This document shows, piece by piece, positions 11,291-21,920 of a stretch of 38,736 bases of DNA. The stretch comes from Diplocarpon mali (Eukaryota; Ascomycota; Leotiomycetes; Helotiales; Drepanopezizaceae): positions 1 to 38,736 of the forward strand of contig JAENRP010000389.1 of the NCBI GenBank assembly GCA_024741835.1, written 5' to 3'. Positions within the stretch are counted from its first letter, which is position 1, and the number at the start of each line of letters is the position of its first letter. The notes under the pieces were generated by a model. That model saw only the letters and a list, made by a program, of their open reading frames with translations. It ran no database searches and had not been told where the DNA came from. Position numbers and translations under genes: made by a program.

Positions 11291-12560
11291 GTTAATATAA
11301 GCGAGTATTAGTAAAAAGAAGCTTAAGAGCTTAGCTCTAGTGGAGTTATACTTTAGGATAGGAAGTTATAGCGCATTTGGTACGCTAAGCTAGAGTTTCA
11401 AGCTGAATTTCTGCGCCTTTAGAAGTATATAGAGAAGCTAAGATAGGTTAATAACCCTAAACTATATACTATAGAGATGGGAAACCAAGCTCCGCTCTAT
11501 AAGAATGAAGCTCTATATTTGCTGGATCTAGAAATAGAACCGCTGTAGCTTGAAAAAATTGTAAAAGGACAGGACTAAAGAGTATTGCAAAGCTACTACG
11601 AGTTGTACTAATAGTAGGAAGCTACCGATTAATAAACGCCAGCTCTACTACTACCTGCGAAGACAATAGCTAAAGACGTAGAATTAGAGTATAAAATGGC
11701 GGTAATATAATATAATCTTATAGTAGAAATGTGGAAAAGGAATAGGAGCTCCTATACTTAGTTATACCGTTGGATTACTAAGATAGTATACCTTACGTTG
11801 CTTTAAGCAGTACAATATGACTATAAGGAAGCGGGGAAACTGTCAATTCAATAGATTGTAAAGCACCTGCGCAAGGAACTAGCCCCCTTTGAGGTTAGTA
11901 TAACGGAGTCAATTCGAAAAGACTATAATAATAAGCTCTTTAAAATAAGGAGTAGCAAAGTAGAACCGAAGACTTAGCTTGCTAGCTTTAGGGAGATCTA
12001 CTAAGAAGCATAAACGTATAGAATCCTAGAGGTTTAAGGCTCCCTTGCAATTATGAAGTTTCTATAGTCGGTTTACTGCTAGGCTCCTACTTAGTCTTAG
12101 CAGATCTAGGCAGAGCTTATTAAAGATAATAAGCTAGGTCTGAAGTATAGAAAAGATATAGTCTACTACGTTAATTGGTTCTTAAGCTTAATAGAGCGAA
12201 GCCTCGCAAGCTCCTTGTCAAAGGCAACCCTTAGAGTATACGCCTCGCTTAGAGGAGTAGGCGATTATACTAATCTAAGAGCACTGAGTAAAGGCAAGGC
12301 GAAGAAGACTCTTAAGGGGAGCGTTAAAAAGTGCCCTTGCCCTTAAGTCAAAAATCACTTCTAGAACTTAGAGGAGTGTAATAGGCTGAAATATGCCTTA
12401 ACTAGCGCTAAGGAAGGTACGCTTCAAAACCTCCTTAGCTATAATAAGGTTAAAAGAACGCGTGAAAACCTTGCTTCCTTAGAATGGAAAGAGCTTTAAG
12501 CTAAGCTCTCCCATTTCAAATACGCTCCTATAGATTAATTTAAGGAAAGAATATTTGCTG
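11290..12560 (+). pseudogene. Element C gag remnant
   Basis: Gag forms the virus-like particle. The region precedes the protease on plus. Toward its end one frame reads KCPCPQVKNHF and then EECNRLKYAL (about 12,330-12,400), a Cys/His cluster that recalls the zinc-binding end of fungal copia Gag proteins. The spacing is not the standard CX2CX4HX4C. The rest gives Arg/Lys- and Gln-rich helical segments with many TAG stops at presumed Gln codons. No start codon is chosen. It is assigned by position and the Cys cluster. Confidence 0.5.
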
Positions 12561-12790
12561 AAGCTTTAGGGAGCGGCAAATCCAAGATTATAGCCGCCCT
12601 CCTAGATCCAACTCTCTTCGAAGACTTTACCTCAGGAATATACTCTACCCTTAGAGCTCCTTACGCTCTCTCGAATACAACCCTACTTGATAACTGCGCC
12701 GCGACGCACCTTATTAATTAAGAGGAGCTTCTAGTTCCTAGATTATTGAAAATCGCATATCCCTAGGACTATATAGAGGCGGGGAGCTCG
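12560..12790 (+). pseudogene. Element C aspartic protease remnant
   Basis: The plus frame reads SGKSKIIAALLDPTLFEDF, then LSNTTLLDNCAATHLIN, a stop, and EELLVP (about 12,580-12,745). LLDNCAATHLIN aligns with the copia protease box (I/L)LDSGATxHM; the catalytic Asp is kept and DSGA is replaced by DNCA. The protease would cut Gag-Pol inside the particle. The run from about 12,555 to 12,720 is free of stops. Whether DNCA was active in the ancestor or is partly decayed cannot be told here. Confidence 0.7.
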
Positions 12791-13139
12791 AGTCTGCCAA
12801 TAAGGGGGAGGGGTATACGTCTGATAAAAGGGGTTCTCGCTGATGGAAGAGACTTAGAGCTTAGGAATATAGCGCTTGTAGATAGGTTTAATATTAATAT
12901 TATCTTAAAGCCTCTTTTAAAGAAGGCTAGGGTATAGTATATAGGCTTAGACGCAACGCTTTAAAGGGGTATAGTAGACAATAACGTAGTTGTAAAGCAG
13001 CTAAAGCGTAGGTTGAACGTCATAGTATTTGAATATAAGCCTATCAACTTTTACAATGCTCCTAACTCGCTATGCTGTGCTTAACCAACCTACCTAGCCT
13101 TCCCTACTTTATAATAGCGTCTGCAAAGCCAATATAAAC

Positions 13140-13920
13140 CCCTAAGGAGCAGCGTATTCCTAAGAGCTAGGAACGATTCGGCAGATATTTGGCACCTTCG
13201 ATCAGGCTATCTAGGAGCTAAGGCGCTTAAGAAGCTTATGCTAAACGTAAGGGGGGTGAAGATCAAAGGGAAGCTATAAATCAATTGTAAAGCTTGCGCT
13301 TAGGTAAAAGCTAAGTAAAAGCCTTTTAAGAGAGAGTCAGATTTCAAGGCTCTAAGACCGTTCTTTAGGTGCTCCTAGGACCTATTTGACTATAGTACGT
13401 TGAGCCTCTCCTTAGAAAGCTGGCTTTTCCTAATTAAGGATGAATTTAGTAGGAAGTTATTTAGATATACTCTATTCTATAAATCCCTAACGCTAGTTCT
13501 AAGAGCTCTTTAATCTTTTAAAGTATAGGTGAAGCGCTGTTATAGCCTCTCCTTATATATTTTAAGGAGCGATAATGATACCTTAGTATTCTCCTTATAA
13601 GGAGCATCGAAATATAAAGAGTAGTGCGAAGCTGAAGGCATAGAGGTAGAAGTCACTCTATCTTATACTTATAAACTAAATGGAGCTTTTGAGAGAGCGG
13701 GAGTAGAGATTATTGAAAAGGCACTTACTATGCTAATCTCTACTAACCTTCTAAAGTACCTATGGCCTAAAGCTGTACTAGCCGCAATATACCTCTATAA
13801 TATTGGCCTATTAAAGCGCAAGGGATAGAAGAGTCTAAATGAGGTGCTCTAGCTCTAGTTTAGATAATACTTTAAGTAGTATAATCCGCAGATTACTATA
13901 AAGCTTACTACTGATTTAAG
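13140..13920 (+). pseudogene. Element C integrase remnant
   Basis: The GAG-pre-integrase zinc domain lies at about 13,165-13,310: DIWHLRSGYLGAKALKKL, then NVRGVKIKG, then CKACA. This is an HHCC finger in which the second His is now Tyr. The DDE core follows at 13,390-13,760: FLIKDEFSRKLF, LRSDND, and then KLNGAFERAGVEIIEKA, which holds the catalytic Glu region (NGxxERA). LWPKAVLAAIYLYN follows, as in copia integrases. Stops are almost all TAG or TAA. It is inactive as it stands. Confidence 0.85.
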
Positions 13921-15150
13921 ACCAGAATAGGGGAATATAAAAGCGTATAGAGCGCGCGCGTACCTATTAGCAAAGGAGAGGGAAGCTCTAAAGAATAAGA
14001 GAGCTTTTAAAACTATGCTATAAGGGCATATTAGATACTTAGTTAGTTACTGCGCTACTAATATATATAGGATCTAAGTGCTTAAGCTTTGAAAGGTTAT
14101 AATCTCTTAAAACGTCGAATTCGATAAGTCCAAATTCTACTTTAAGGAGTACGAAAAGGTAGCTAGCCACCCGCTCCTAATTATTAAAGAGATTATGCAA
14201 ATGATCGAAGAGGAAGAGGAGGAAGCTTAGGACGCTAAGTTAATCGTTGAGAACGTAGAAGGAGCTTTAGACGAGCAGCCTATAGATAACCTAATAGGAG
14301 GTAAGCCTATTAATCTTTTACTAATAGAAGCTTTAAGCTCAGATCTATCGAGGGCTCTCGTCCCTTATAAGGCTACTTACAGCGTTTCTACTCTAGCTAC
14401 TCAAGAGCAGCTGCCTAGTAGCAAAGGGTTAGACGCTCTAAGACAACTATCAATAGTTGGAAGGAGCGTCGAAAGCGATATTATAAATGCTAGTTCCGCT
14501 AGGGAGCGCAATACCAGGCCTCTAATTGCTATACAGACTAAGCAATCGCAAGGGCAGGAGCAGGCCCCTCAATTACTAAAAGCTCTACCACAGGCAACTA
14601 ATGAAGAAGCACGCTAGCTCTTATTAGAAGCACCGATCGATTGGGAGCTATACTAGGATATGGAAGCTCTTAAGGGTAATACCGAAAGAGGGAGCTCTTT
14701 AAAACTAATAGAAGCTTAGCCTAAAGTACTTGATATAAGGGCCTTTCGAAAACGCAAGAAGCCTGATAAGGAGTAGGAAATGGTACTTATACCGCTCCGC
14801 AGGTTAAAAAGGAGAAGAGGGAGCGGGAATGCTATATACGCAATGTGCGTTAAGGATCTCCTGCTAGCCTTTAAAGAACCTAAAACACATTAGTTAAAGT
14901 AGGTAAATAGCTTTATATCGACTTTCTAGCTAAGTCAAGAGCTTGCGAGAACTGATAGAGAAGAGTATAAAGCGGTATACTACGTTATTGCTGCGGCAAC
15001 TTAATCTAAAAGCTCTAAAGGAAACTCTACCTTTCTAATTCCACCTTAAGACAAGCTTCCTAAAGCGCTAACTCACTAGAAGGAGCTTGCAAATTACCCT
15101 TTTAGAGAGCAATTTAAAGAGGGAGCCAGAACTGAGATTAAGAACCTAGA
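13921..15150 (+). pseudogene. Element C integrase C-terminus and linker
   Basis: This is the region between the integrase core and the RT. The plus frames are rich in Glu, Leu, Ala and Ser, with long open stretches, consistent with the variable copia integrase tail. No named domain was recognised. It is less mutated than the family B and gypsy elements around it. Confidence 0.5.
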
Positions 15151-16100
15151 AGCGCGCAATTGCTAGAGAGTGATCGATAGAAGCGAGGCTACTACAAGGC
15201 CTATACCACTAAAGTGGGTCTTTAATTATAAGCTAAACTCCTCTAAGGAGATTAGCCGCTTTAGGTTAAGAATAGTAGTAAGGGGAGATCTTTAAGAGGA
15301 AGCTTCTATTTTCTCTACTTACGCTGCGACGCTTGTATTAAGATCTTTTAGGGTTATAATAGCGATCGCTGCTAAATTCGATATAGAGCTCCGATAGTTC
15401 GACGTTATTAACGCCTTTATAAATGCTAAGAGAGACCCTTGGAGCGCGCTAGTTGTTTGCTTCTTACTAGATGGTTAGAAGTAGAAAGATAAGGTAGTAA
15501 AGCTCGATCGCGCTTTATACGGCCTTTGAGACTCTCTAGCGCTTTAATATAGGGATTTCACTAGTACTCTTAAGTCTCTGAAGCTTACCCCTCTTAGTAA
15601 GGAGCCTTGCATATTTGTTAATAAGGATAGGACTATGTTTATAGCCTTCTATATTAACGATATATAAGTAATATACCACTCCTCTTATATAGAAGAAGCT
15701 TAGAAGACTATAGAGGGACTGCGCGAAGCATACGAATTGATAGCTATAGGAGATGTTGAGTGGTTCTTAAGGGTGAGAGTCTCTTGAGATAGGAAGCAGG
15801 GTACAATTACTCTGCTTTATAACGCCTATATCGAGAAGATGGCGAAGAGGTTTAGCCTTAATATAAGGCGTTTCCCTAGTATGCCGCTCCCCTACTTCGA
15901 ACTTAAAAAGAACTACGAAATAGCTCCTTACTTGAGAATTAAGGAGTTCTAGGAAAAAGTAGGCTCTGCCTTATATATAGCTATTATACTATGCCTAGAT
16001 ATAGCTTTTATAATCGCTTAGCTATCTCATTTCTATATAAACCTAAGCTCCGAATACCTTAAAGCTATTAATTGGACAATTTGCTACCTTTTTAGTATAC
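15150..16100 (+). pseudogene. Element C reverse transcriptase remnant
   Basis: The copia-type RT is readable on plus. It runs through PLKWVFNYKLNS and FRLRIVVRGD (15,210-15,290), the YAATLVLRSFRVIIAIAA helix, FDVINAFINA (15,400-15,430), LDRALYGL (15,505-15,530) and FYINDI (about 15,650), the YVDD box with one Asp now Asn. Next come GDVEWFLRVRVS and YIEKMAKRF. The order and spacing match the RVT_2 family. Changes such as D-to-N fit G-to-A RIP, and the Gln-to-stop changes fit C-to-T RIP. Confidence 0.88.
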
Positions 16101-16640
16101 GCTTCTTAGGAATCACTTATAGTCGATTTAGCAGATTAAATAACCTAGTAGTATTGTCAGATGCTTCCTTCGCAGATGATCCAGAGATAAGGCGCTCCTC
16201 CTACGGTTTTATTATATTCCTATTTAAAGGAGCAATCATTTGGAAAGCCTTGAAGCAACCGACAGTTACTACTTCTACTATAGAGGCTGAGCTCCTAGGA
16301 GTAGCGCATATAGCGAAAGAGATAATGGCTTTAAAGAGGTTCTTTAAGGAAATAGAGCTTAAGGTGAAAGCTCTATAGTCTATATTTTGCGATAATCAAT
16401 AGATAATACAGCTTATTATAGGAGACTCTTAAAGGATTTCTATAAAGCTCTGATACATTAATATATATAATATATGGCTACGATAGGAGTACTAAAAAGG
16501 GAGCTTTCAAGTGGCCTATCTCCCTACTGAGGATATGCATACAGATGGCCTTATTAAAAACCTTCTTTAATAAAAGTTCGAGAGCTTTATTAAGCTTTTG
16601 AACCTCTAAGACGCAAGAGGTCTAGTTGAGAAGCTAGCAT
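16100..16640 (+). pseudogene. Element C RNase H remnant with a 74-codon open run
   Basis: RNase H removes the RNA strand during reverse transcription. The plus frame at 16,154-16,378 is open for 74 codons and reads SDASFADDPEIRRSSYGF, then WKALKQPTVTTSTIEAELL. This is a good match to fungal copia RNase H (SDASFADxxxTRRSSQGY...KQxTVTTSTTEAELL), with the first catalytic Asp in SDASFAD and the Glu in EAELL kept. After the stop at 16,376 the frame goes on through IFCDNQ and the C-terminal HTDGLIK motif (about 16,540-16,560). The ATG at the start of the open run is chance: the true frame comes from upstream. Confidence 0.88.
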
Positions 16641-16739
16641 TTTAAATGCTCTATAATCCTTTCATATCTCCTTTATAATAGCGAGTAGGAAGGAAGCGTA
16701 AGACAGGGTTCAATTTTCGTATACTAATATATAGGGAGG

Positions 16740-17680
16740 CTTTAAACCAACTCCCTTAGATAATCAGAACCTCTAATAGCTCTGCGAATAATATAAGGGC
16801 GCGTCCCTGCTGAGAAGCAACCGACTCCTCTAGTAGCGCAGCCCTAGGAGCCGCCTAGGAAGCAACGCCAGGAGCAACGCCGGGAGTAATAACAGGAGCA
16901 GCCGCAGGAGCCTTAAAAGCCTTTGCAAGGCGGGCAGCGAGGCCAAGAGGTACTATAATCGGCGGCGGCAGGAGCTCTTGAGCCATTGGTTCTAGGAAGC
17001 TATTAGCTATAGTACGAGAAAGCTTATAATAACTTACCCTCCGACGATACCACCTCCTTTGTCTCTCTCCAGCGCGCCTTTCGAAGCTCCTCTCTTACCT
17101 TCCTCTTAGTAGCAGTAAGGCCTTAAACTACTTATTAGTGGCAAACCACTTAGAGGGAGCTTAAGAATATACTGCGGTGTTACTATCGTTCTCCTCTAAT
17201 AAGAATACATAGTCTTCCCACGCCTTTAAGGCGCCGATAGGAAGCTCTTAGCACGCGTGGCCTCCCTTCGTATAACGAAAGCAGCGTACTCCTACTATGC
17301 TATTAAAGCATACGCCAGCCGACTTCCCAGCTAGGAAGCTCCGAATGCACCCCTTATACGGTATATTCCTTATTAGCCCCTGCTCTGGCTTGCGATAGGA
17401 GGAGGGAGCTGCGGAGGGGACCGCTAGTGTTCTAGGAACCACGGCCTAGGGGGTGGCAGGGAGGGGAGGAGGCGCGCTCTCTCTCGGGGGTGTTACTATA
17501 TCGAACGTCTCAGGCGCATTATTATCCTCCTGCTATCTGCCGCGCTAAGAAGCTCTAAGCTATATTCGAGCACAACGACTTTGCTATAAGTCTTTAGCAG
17601 GAGTAAGGGAGTACGATCAGAAAGCTTATAGTAATAGCCCTAGTAGGGCGCTCCTTAGAGTTGTTATTGCTATTCTCCAT
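16740..17680 (-). pseudogene. Antisense accessory ORF in element C
   Basis: I do not recognise this protein. On minus, ATG at 17,680 opens MENSNNNSKERPTRAITISF. A one-base frame change near 17,622 leads into a frame that can be followed to about 16,760 if TAG/TAA are read as mutated Gln codons. The order is a basic Gln-rich N-terminus, a Pro-rich segment (SAPPPLPATP), a Cys-rich middle (VCFNSIVGVRCFRYTKGGHAC at 17,248-17,320, with a Tyr where a fourth Cys might have been), GALKAWEDYVFLLEENDSN, an Arg-rich stretch (RRAGERQRRWYRRR), and an Ala/Pro-rich C-terminus. The estimated length is about 300 residues. It lies inside element C, between pol and the 3' LTR, antisense to pol. It may be a captured host gene or an element-encoded accessory protein. 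Confidence 0.55.
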
Positions 17681-17740
17681 TTTAAAGTGATTATTTAAAG
17701 AAGTATAAGAAAGGAAAGCTTTATAGGGGAAAAACGCGTA

Positions 17741-17750
17741 CTTTTATAGG
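17741..17750 (-). promoter_or_regulatory. TATA-like box upstream of the antisense ORF
   Basis: The minus strand reads CCTATAAAAG about 60 bases upstream of the ATG at 17,680, with a second TATAAAG at about 17,718-17,724. This supports the antisense frame having been a transcription unit of its own. Confidence 0.4.
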
Positions 17751-17759
17751 CGCGCTGCC

Positions 17760-17966
17760 TTTATTGACTTTCCTTTATCACCTGATTTAGCTTCTATTCT
17801 ATAGAAGAAGCACCTGGAACGCGCTCCCTCTTTTATTCATTACAGCTTTATCAAGCAATTTTCATTATTCTAGAAGCTAGGGAGCATAATAAGGGAATCT
17901 TATATACTAGATCTGGCGCTAGTTATAGCTAAGCCTAGCTAGGAGCTGCTTCTTACCTAAAGGGTA
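17760..17966. other. Element C 3' non-coding segment
   Basis: Non-coding stretch between the promoter-like region of the antisense ORF and the 3' LTR. It ends in a short purine run (AAAGGG). No gene was recognised. Confidence 0.4.
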
Positions 17967-18138
17967 TATTGCGCCATAAGGAGCCTTAGGCACTGAGGCA
18001 TCTGAGGACTAGCTTATGTAATATACCCCTAAAGTGGCCACGGAGCACTTCTATAAAGGGAGCTCAGATATATAGTTAGAGTAGAATTTTACAAGCTTCT
18101 GCCACCACTGAGAATCCACCTCTAAATATAGCACGACA
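17967..18138 (+). repeat. Element C 3' LTR
   Basis: The pair of the 5' LTR, with the TATA box at 18,052-18,058. Here the left (inner) end is mutated (TATTGCGCCATAAGG) and the right (outer) end is intact (GCCACCACTG, GCACGACA). It is preceded by a short purine run, AAAGGG, at 17,959-17,964 that may be the polypurine tract. Confidence 0.92.
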
Positions 18139-18263
18139 AGAAATCAATAGCTATCGCAAGTACTAAGGCCGAATATATATTAATATTATCAAATTGTAAG
18201 CAAGGATTATAGATCGCTTAAGTTCTAAAAGATATAGGTTTTGCTAAGTATATTAGATAAGAT
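18139..18263 (+). pseudogene. B1: RNase H fragment, 3' piece
   Basis: This is the continuation of B1 after element C. It starts with the target duplication AGAAA and reads SIAIASTKAEYI, the copia RNase H box SxALSSTEAEY. Joined with SRKQK at the end of the 5' piece, it restores the copia RNase H order. It is collinear with B2 at 19,019-19,138 (reverse complement) and stops at 18,263, where the B2 LTR begins. The rest of pol and the 3' LTR of B1 are missing. Confidence 0.85.
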
Positions 18264-18458
18264 TATTGAGCTTAAGTGAGTCGGCGCAGTAGGTAAAGGA
18301 GGCTTCTAAAGGTCGATAGTCGATATATTAGTAAGAGTTAAGGAAGGAAGGTTACCCCTTTCTTCCCTATAGCTATATACGTATTAATATCCTATTGACT
18401 AAGCAATAGGGTTATATAATAATATATTAAAGTAATAGCTATATTACCTATCTTAATA
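18264..18458 (-). repeat. B2 3' LTR (family B)
   Basis: This 195-bp LTR reads on minus from TATTAAGATAGG to GCTCAATA. It is the same family as the 28,780-28,974 LTR, which keeps the ancestral TGTTAAGATGGG start. It is directly preceded (minus) by the purine-rich AAGTAGGAG at 18,459-18,467, a likely polypurine tract, so it is the 3' LTR of B2. Its outer side abuts B1 at 18,263, so B2 probably inserted into B1. No target duplication can be tested because the other end of B2 is missing. Confidence 0.75.
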
Positions 18459-18789
18459 CTCCTACTTAGACTTTACTCTAATTAACCTATAGTTAGGAAA
18501 ATACTAACTATCCTTTTACGCTAATCTAACTCTTAAGTATCTCTTTAAATTAAAAACAATTAATTAATAGCAACTTCTATTAAAATCACTAATCCTACTT
18601 ATAGGGTAGGACTAGGAGTCAAATTTCCTAAAAGCATTCCTTTATAAGACTATATAACTTAACTCGCAGTCTAGGCCTAAGAGTCGATTTAAAAAACTTT
18701 CCTTTATAAGACTATATAACCTGACTTATAAAGCAGGCCTAGGAGTCGTCCTTAAGCCTATTAAGCCCTTACTATCTTCTGCAACCCTA
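18459..18789. repeat. Short tandem repeat with GAGTC cores between B2 pol and its LTR
   Basis: Two near-identical copies of CCTTTATAAGACTATATAAC (about 18,640 and 18,700) alternate with CTAGGAGTC/TAAGAGTC cores. GAGTC starts at about 18,616, 18,681 and 18,743, so the spacing is 65 and 62 bases. The core ACTCGCAGTC-TAGGCCTAAGAGTC resembles the array at 38,245-38,620. No coding sequence was recognised. Confidence 0.65.
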
Positions 18790-21700
18790 ATATATCTTTA
18801 AACGCTTTGAATTTTATAACTATCTTTAATAGCTTTATAAATCCATCTACTACTATTCAATTAATTAGGATATAAGTAATTAATAACTTATTCTTTATAA
18901 TAAGGTCGCGGATAAAGTAGTAGGTAATATTAATATATTTCAATCGCTTATATAAGTGTGGATTCTTTATAAATGCAATTGCCCTTATATTATCTACTTA
19001 AAGATTAATATAGTTCCTATCTTATCTAATATACTTAGCGAAACCTATATCTTTTAAAACTTAAGCGATTTATAATCCTTACTTATAATTTAATAATATC
19101 GATATATATTCGGCCTTAGTACTTATAATAACTACTGATTTCTACTTCCTACTTCCTTATAATATAAGTCTGCTATATAGCATTACTACGCTTTTAGATA
19201 TATTTTTCCGACCTTTTATATTTGCCTAGTTAGAATTAGTATATACCTTAAGCTTTGCGCTTATATATTTTATTAGTTTATATCTTACCTTTTATATGAT
19301 TATTAATTAAAGGTATCTTCTAAGTCGCTTGATTGCATTCTTATATTAAATTGTTAGATCCTTTAAGTTCTGATTAAGTTGCTTAATAATAAAGGCAATA
19401 TCTAGTCTTATATATACTATAGTATATATAATTGCTCTAATATCTTATTAGTACTTCTTCAGATCTTCTCTTTACTTATTTTTATTAGTAAGCTCTAACT
19501 TATTATACTTTCCTTCGATTAGAGTACGCTTTAGCTTAAAGTTGGAAGTATAAGCAAAGAGTCCTATTCGATTTAAGATCTTCTTAATATATTGCTTTTA
19601 GTCTAACTAGAGTTCTTAAGTAGAGCGGTTCTTTATAATGCAAATGCTAAGGATCTTATAAATTCCCCTTAGATCCTTAGTATTAAAATGTTTTTAAATT
19701 ATTATAAAGAACTAATTTAATTAAGTAGTTATCTTTATAGCTATAGCAATATTATTAATATATAGTAGCAACTTGATTCTACGCTTAATATAAGTAAATA
19801 GATAAGGGTTAGCTAGGCTTTAAACGAATCCTATTTCTATTAAAGTAGAGCTGTATAAGAGGTTCTAATCATAGGCTAATTATTTAAGCCTATAGATACT
19901 GCGGAGTATATAAAGAGAGTGGCTAGCGCATATAGGAATACTATTAGGTTAGGATAGAAAAATCCGTTCCTTTATAATTGCTTTAATAAATGCATTTTTA
20001 ATATTATACTATTTGCATTTAAGGTCTTTAGCAGCTACTATTACTATAAATATATAAAAGGTATCTATATAAACTATTAGCGCAAACGTATCGAAGTAGT
20101 CTTTTTTATACTATTAGAAGAAGCCCTTAGCTATAAGCCTTATCTTATAACGTTCTAGGGTCCTATCTATATATATCTTAATTATAAAGACCCACTTTGT
20201 TAATACTAGGTTTACGTCCTTTAGCGTCGGTTCCTCTATCTATATACTATTTGCAATAAGAGAACTTATCTCCTTTTAAATTGCCTTATTCTATACTACT
20301 TTATTCTCTAAATCATTAATAGCTTTATCGTATATCTTTAGGAAAGAGATTTTCATTATCCCCTTAGCGGCTAGGAACGCATTATCTTTGTTGAAGCTCT
20401 ATTAAAGTTCGAGCTTATAGATCCTATATACTATTATAGCCTAAATACGCTTAGACTCGCGTTTATTCAAAGTGTCTTCTAATTCTAGGTCTCTATTCCT
20501 TTTTAAAGACGTAGGTTTAGCTATAGGTTCTATAGGCTTATTATCTAAGGAACCGCTTTCTAATAGTAAAGGCTTATTATTACTTATACCTATTTTAGGA
20601 ATATCCTTTACTATAGGTACTTTAATTAAAGGAATAATAATATCAAAGTTATTCTATACTTTAAGTAGTTTGCAGACGATAGGAATAATCTATTCGGCCT
20701 TTAAGCGACTAGTAGGTTATCGATCAGTAGGTACGCTTAATATACTTAAGCTAAGAGAAAGGGGTTATTAGTTCGGCTTAATAGTATTACTATTAAGTAG
20801 TATACCTTGCGAATCTTTAAGTATATAAAGCTTTAAGGATAGCTCCTTCCTATTTTAAGATTTGTCGAACTTAACTACTAAGGATATAATTACTTACCTT
20901 AGATCTAGCGCATATACTATCTATTGCTTTATTATCTATTTAATATACTTAATAAATATATATTTTCTACCTTAGTCTATTAACTTCTTACTCTTTATAC
21001 CTATAGGCTAGGACTTTAGGCTAATATAAGAGTAGTAGACGCTTTTAAAGACGCAGATATAGTCTAGGCTTAATTTCTATTCGAAATATGCCTTATATAG
21101 TAATATTTAAGTACTATTAACTATTAGTCTATTGCCTATTCTATTTTGTAGGTATACGTCTGCCTTAATCGCAAGGTCCTAGAATTCCAGTAGTAGGTCA
21201 GTATCTTATAGTAAAGTGCGATAGTTAATCTCTACTTACTAAATGCTTCGCTTAATAATACTATTCTAATAAGAACCTTTATATATTATAGTTAGTTTAT
21301 AATAAACTCCTTATTTTGCCTATTTATTAAGCTTTGCCTTAATTTCTAATATATTATTAGACCTAATAGCTATTAGCTTTAACTAGGTCTGGCGTTCCTT
21401 TATCACTTTTTAAGTTTCTAACTTTTCTATAAGCTTAGATTTAGTCCTAGCGTAAATGGTCTATATCTATTAAGTAGAGTTATCTACTATTTAAGAAAAC
21501 CAATTATTTCCTTTAATTAAGGTTATAAATAGTCTAGTAGTATCGATAGATATTAGTGCTAATATCGAATCTTTCTATAAACTAAGCTTAGTTCGCATCC
21601 GATTTCGAAGTTTTATTAGCTTGCAAATTCGGTATACTAGGCGATCCTTTAGTACTTAGATCTTCTATTTTAAGGTCGAGACCTTATATAGGCCCTTTAA

Positions 21701-21840
21701 TTTCTTTAGCCTTAGATGCGCAAATCTTCTATATATTAGCTAATACTTTAATAGGCTTTTGACTTCTAATAGCTTTAATAGCCTATTATTAGTCGATACT
21801 TTATTATCGGCGGCTAGAAAGGACTAGTAATAGCAATTTA
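18790..21840 (-). pseudogene. B2: Ty1/copia pol, 5' truncated
   Basis: Family B copia element on minus. From high to low coordinates it shows integrase (NSIIKRSIQ for the conserved NGIIERSIQ near 21,250, with the catalytic Glu turned to Lys; then EINYRTLLQD), the integrase tail KPSLDYIRVF-like segment (about 21,030-21,100), and the RT opening near 20,000-20,140 (collinear with B1). The RNase H box SRKQKSVVIISTKAEYI lies at about 19,110-19,165. The C-terminal end runs to about 18,790. Gag, protease and the 5' LTR are missing: homology fades into a repeat array at about 21,840. Stops are TAA/TAG at Gln positions. Confidence 0.8.
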
Positions 21841-21859
21841 AGGTTTTGCTATTTTCCAA

Positions 21860-21920
21860 TTGCAAGCCTGGCTTAGGAGTCGTTTTTAATAAAACTGCAA
21901 GATCTACTTGCGGTCCTAGC
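21860..21920 (+). repeat. Left end of the 39/48-bp tandem array
   Basis: CCTGGCTTAGGAGTCG near 21,867 and a core ACTTGCGGTCCTAGC ending at 21,920 are array units. CTRGC starts at 21,868 and 21,916, 48 bases apart. The array is then cut by element D and resumes at 38,245 with the duplicated CTAGC. Confidence 0.75.

Larger units (their letters stand above)
10935..18138 (+). mobile_element. Element C: complete Ty1/copia retrotransposon
   Basis: The element is bounded by 172-bp direct LTRs (10,935-11,106 and 17,967-18,138) that begin TGTTGCGCC or TATTGCGCC and end GCACGACA or GCATAATA. It is flanked by the 5-bp target duplication AGAAA (10,930-10,934 and 18,139-18,143). The internal order on plus is Gag, protease, integrase, RT, RNase H, which is the copia order. 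It sits inside the RNase H motif of B1 and so is younger than B1. It is less AT-rich than A, B, D and E, and long stop-free runs remain. At 7.2 kb it is long for the class because of an extra 1.3-kb segment after pol that carries an antisense reading frame. Confidence 0.92.
9246..20827. repeat. Long inverted repeat formed by B1 and B2
   Basis: 9,246-10,934 plus 18,139-18,263 on plus match 19,019-20,827 on minus, about 1.8 kb per arm. Without element C the two arms would be separated by about 0.75 kb. The match is clear by eye (for example YKARLIAKGFS in both), with differences mostly of the transition type. Antisense frames at 9,350-9,601 (minus) and 20,472-20,771 (plus) are similar only because of this inversion. 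Confidence 0.85.
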
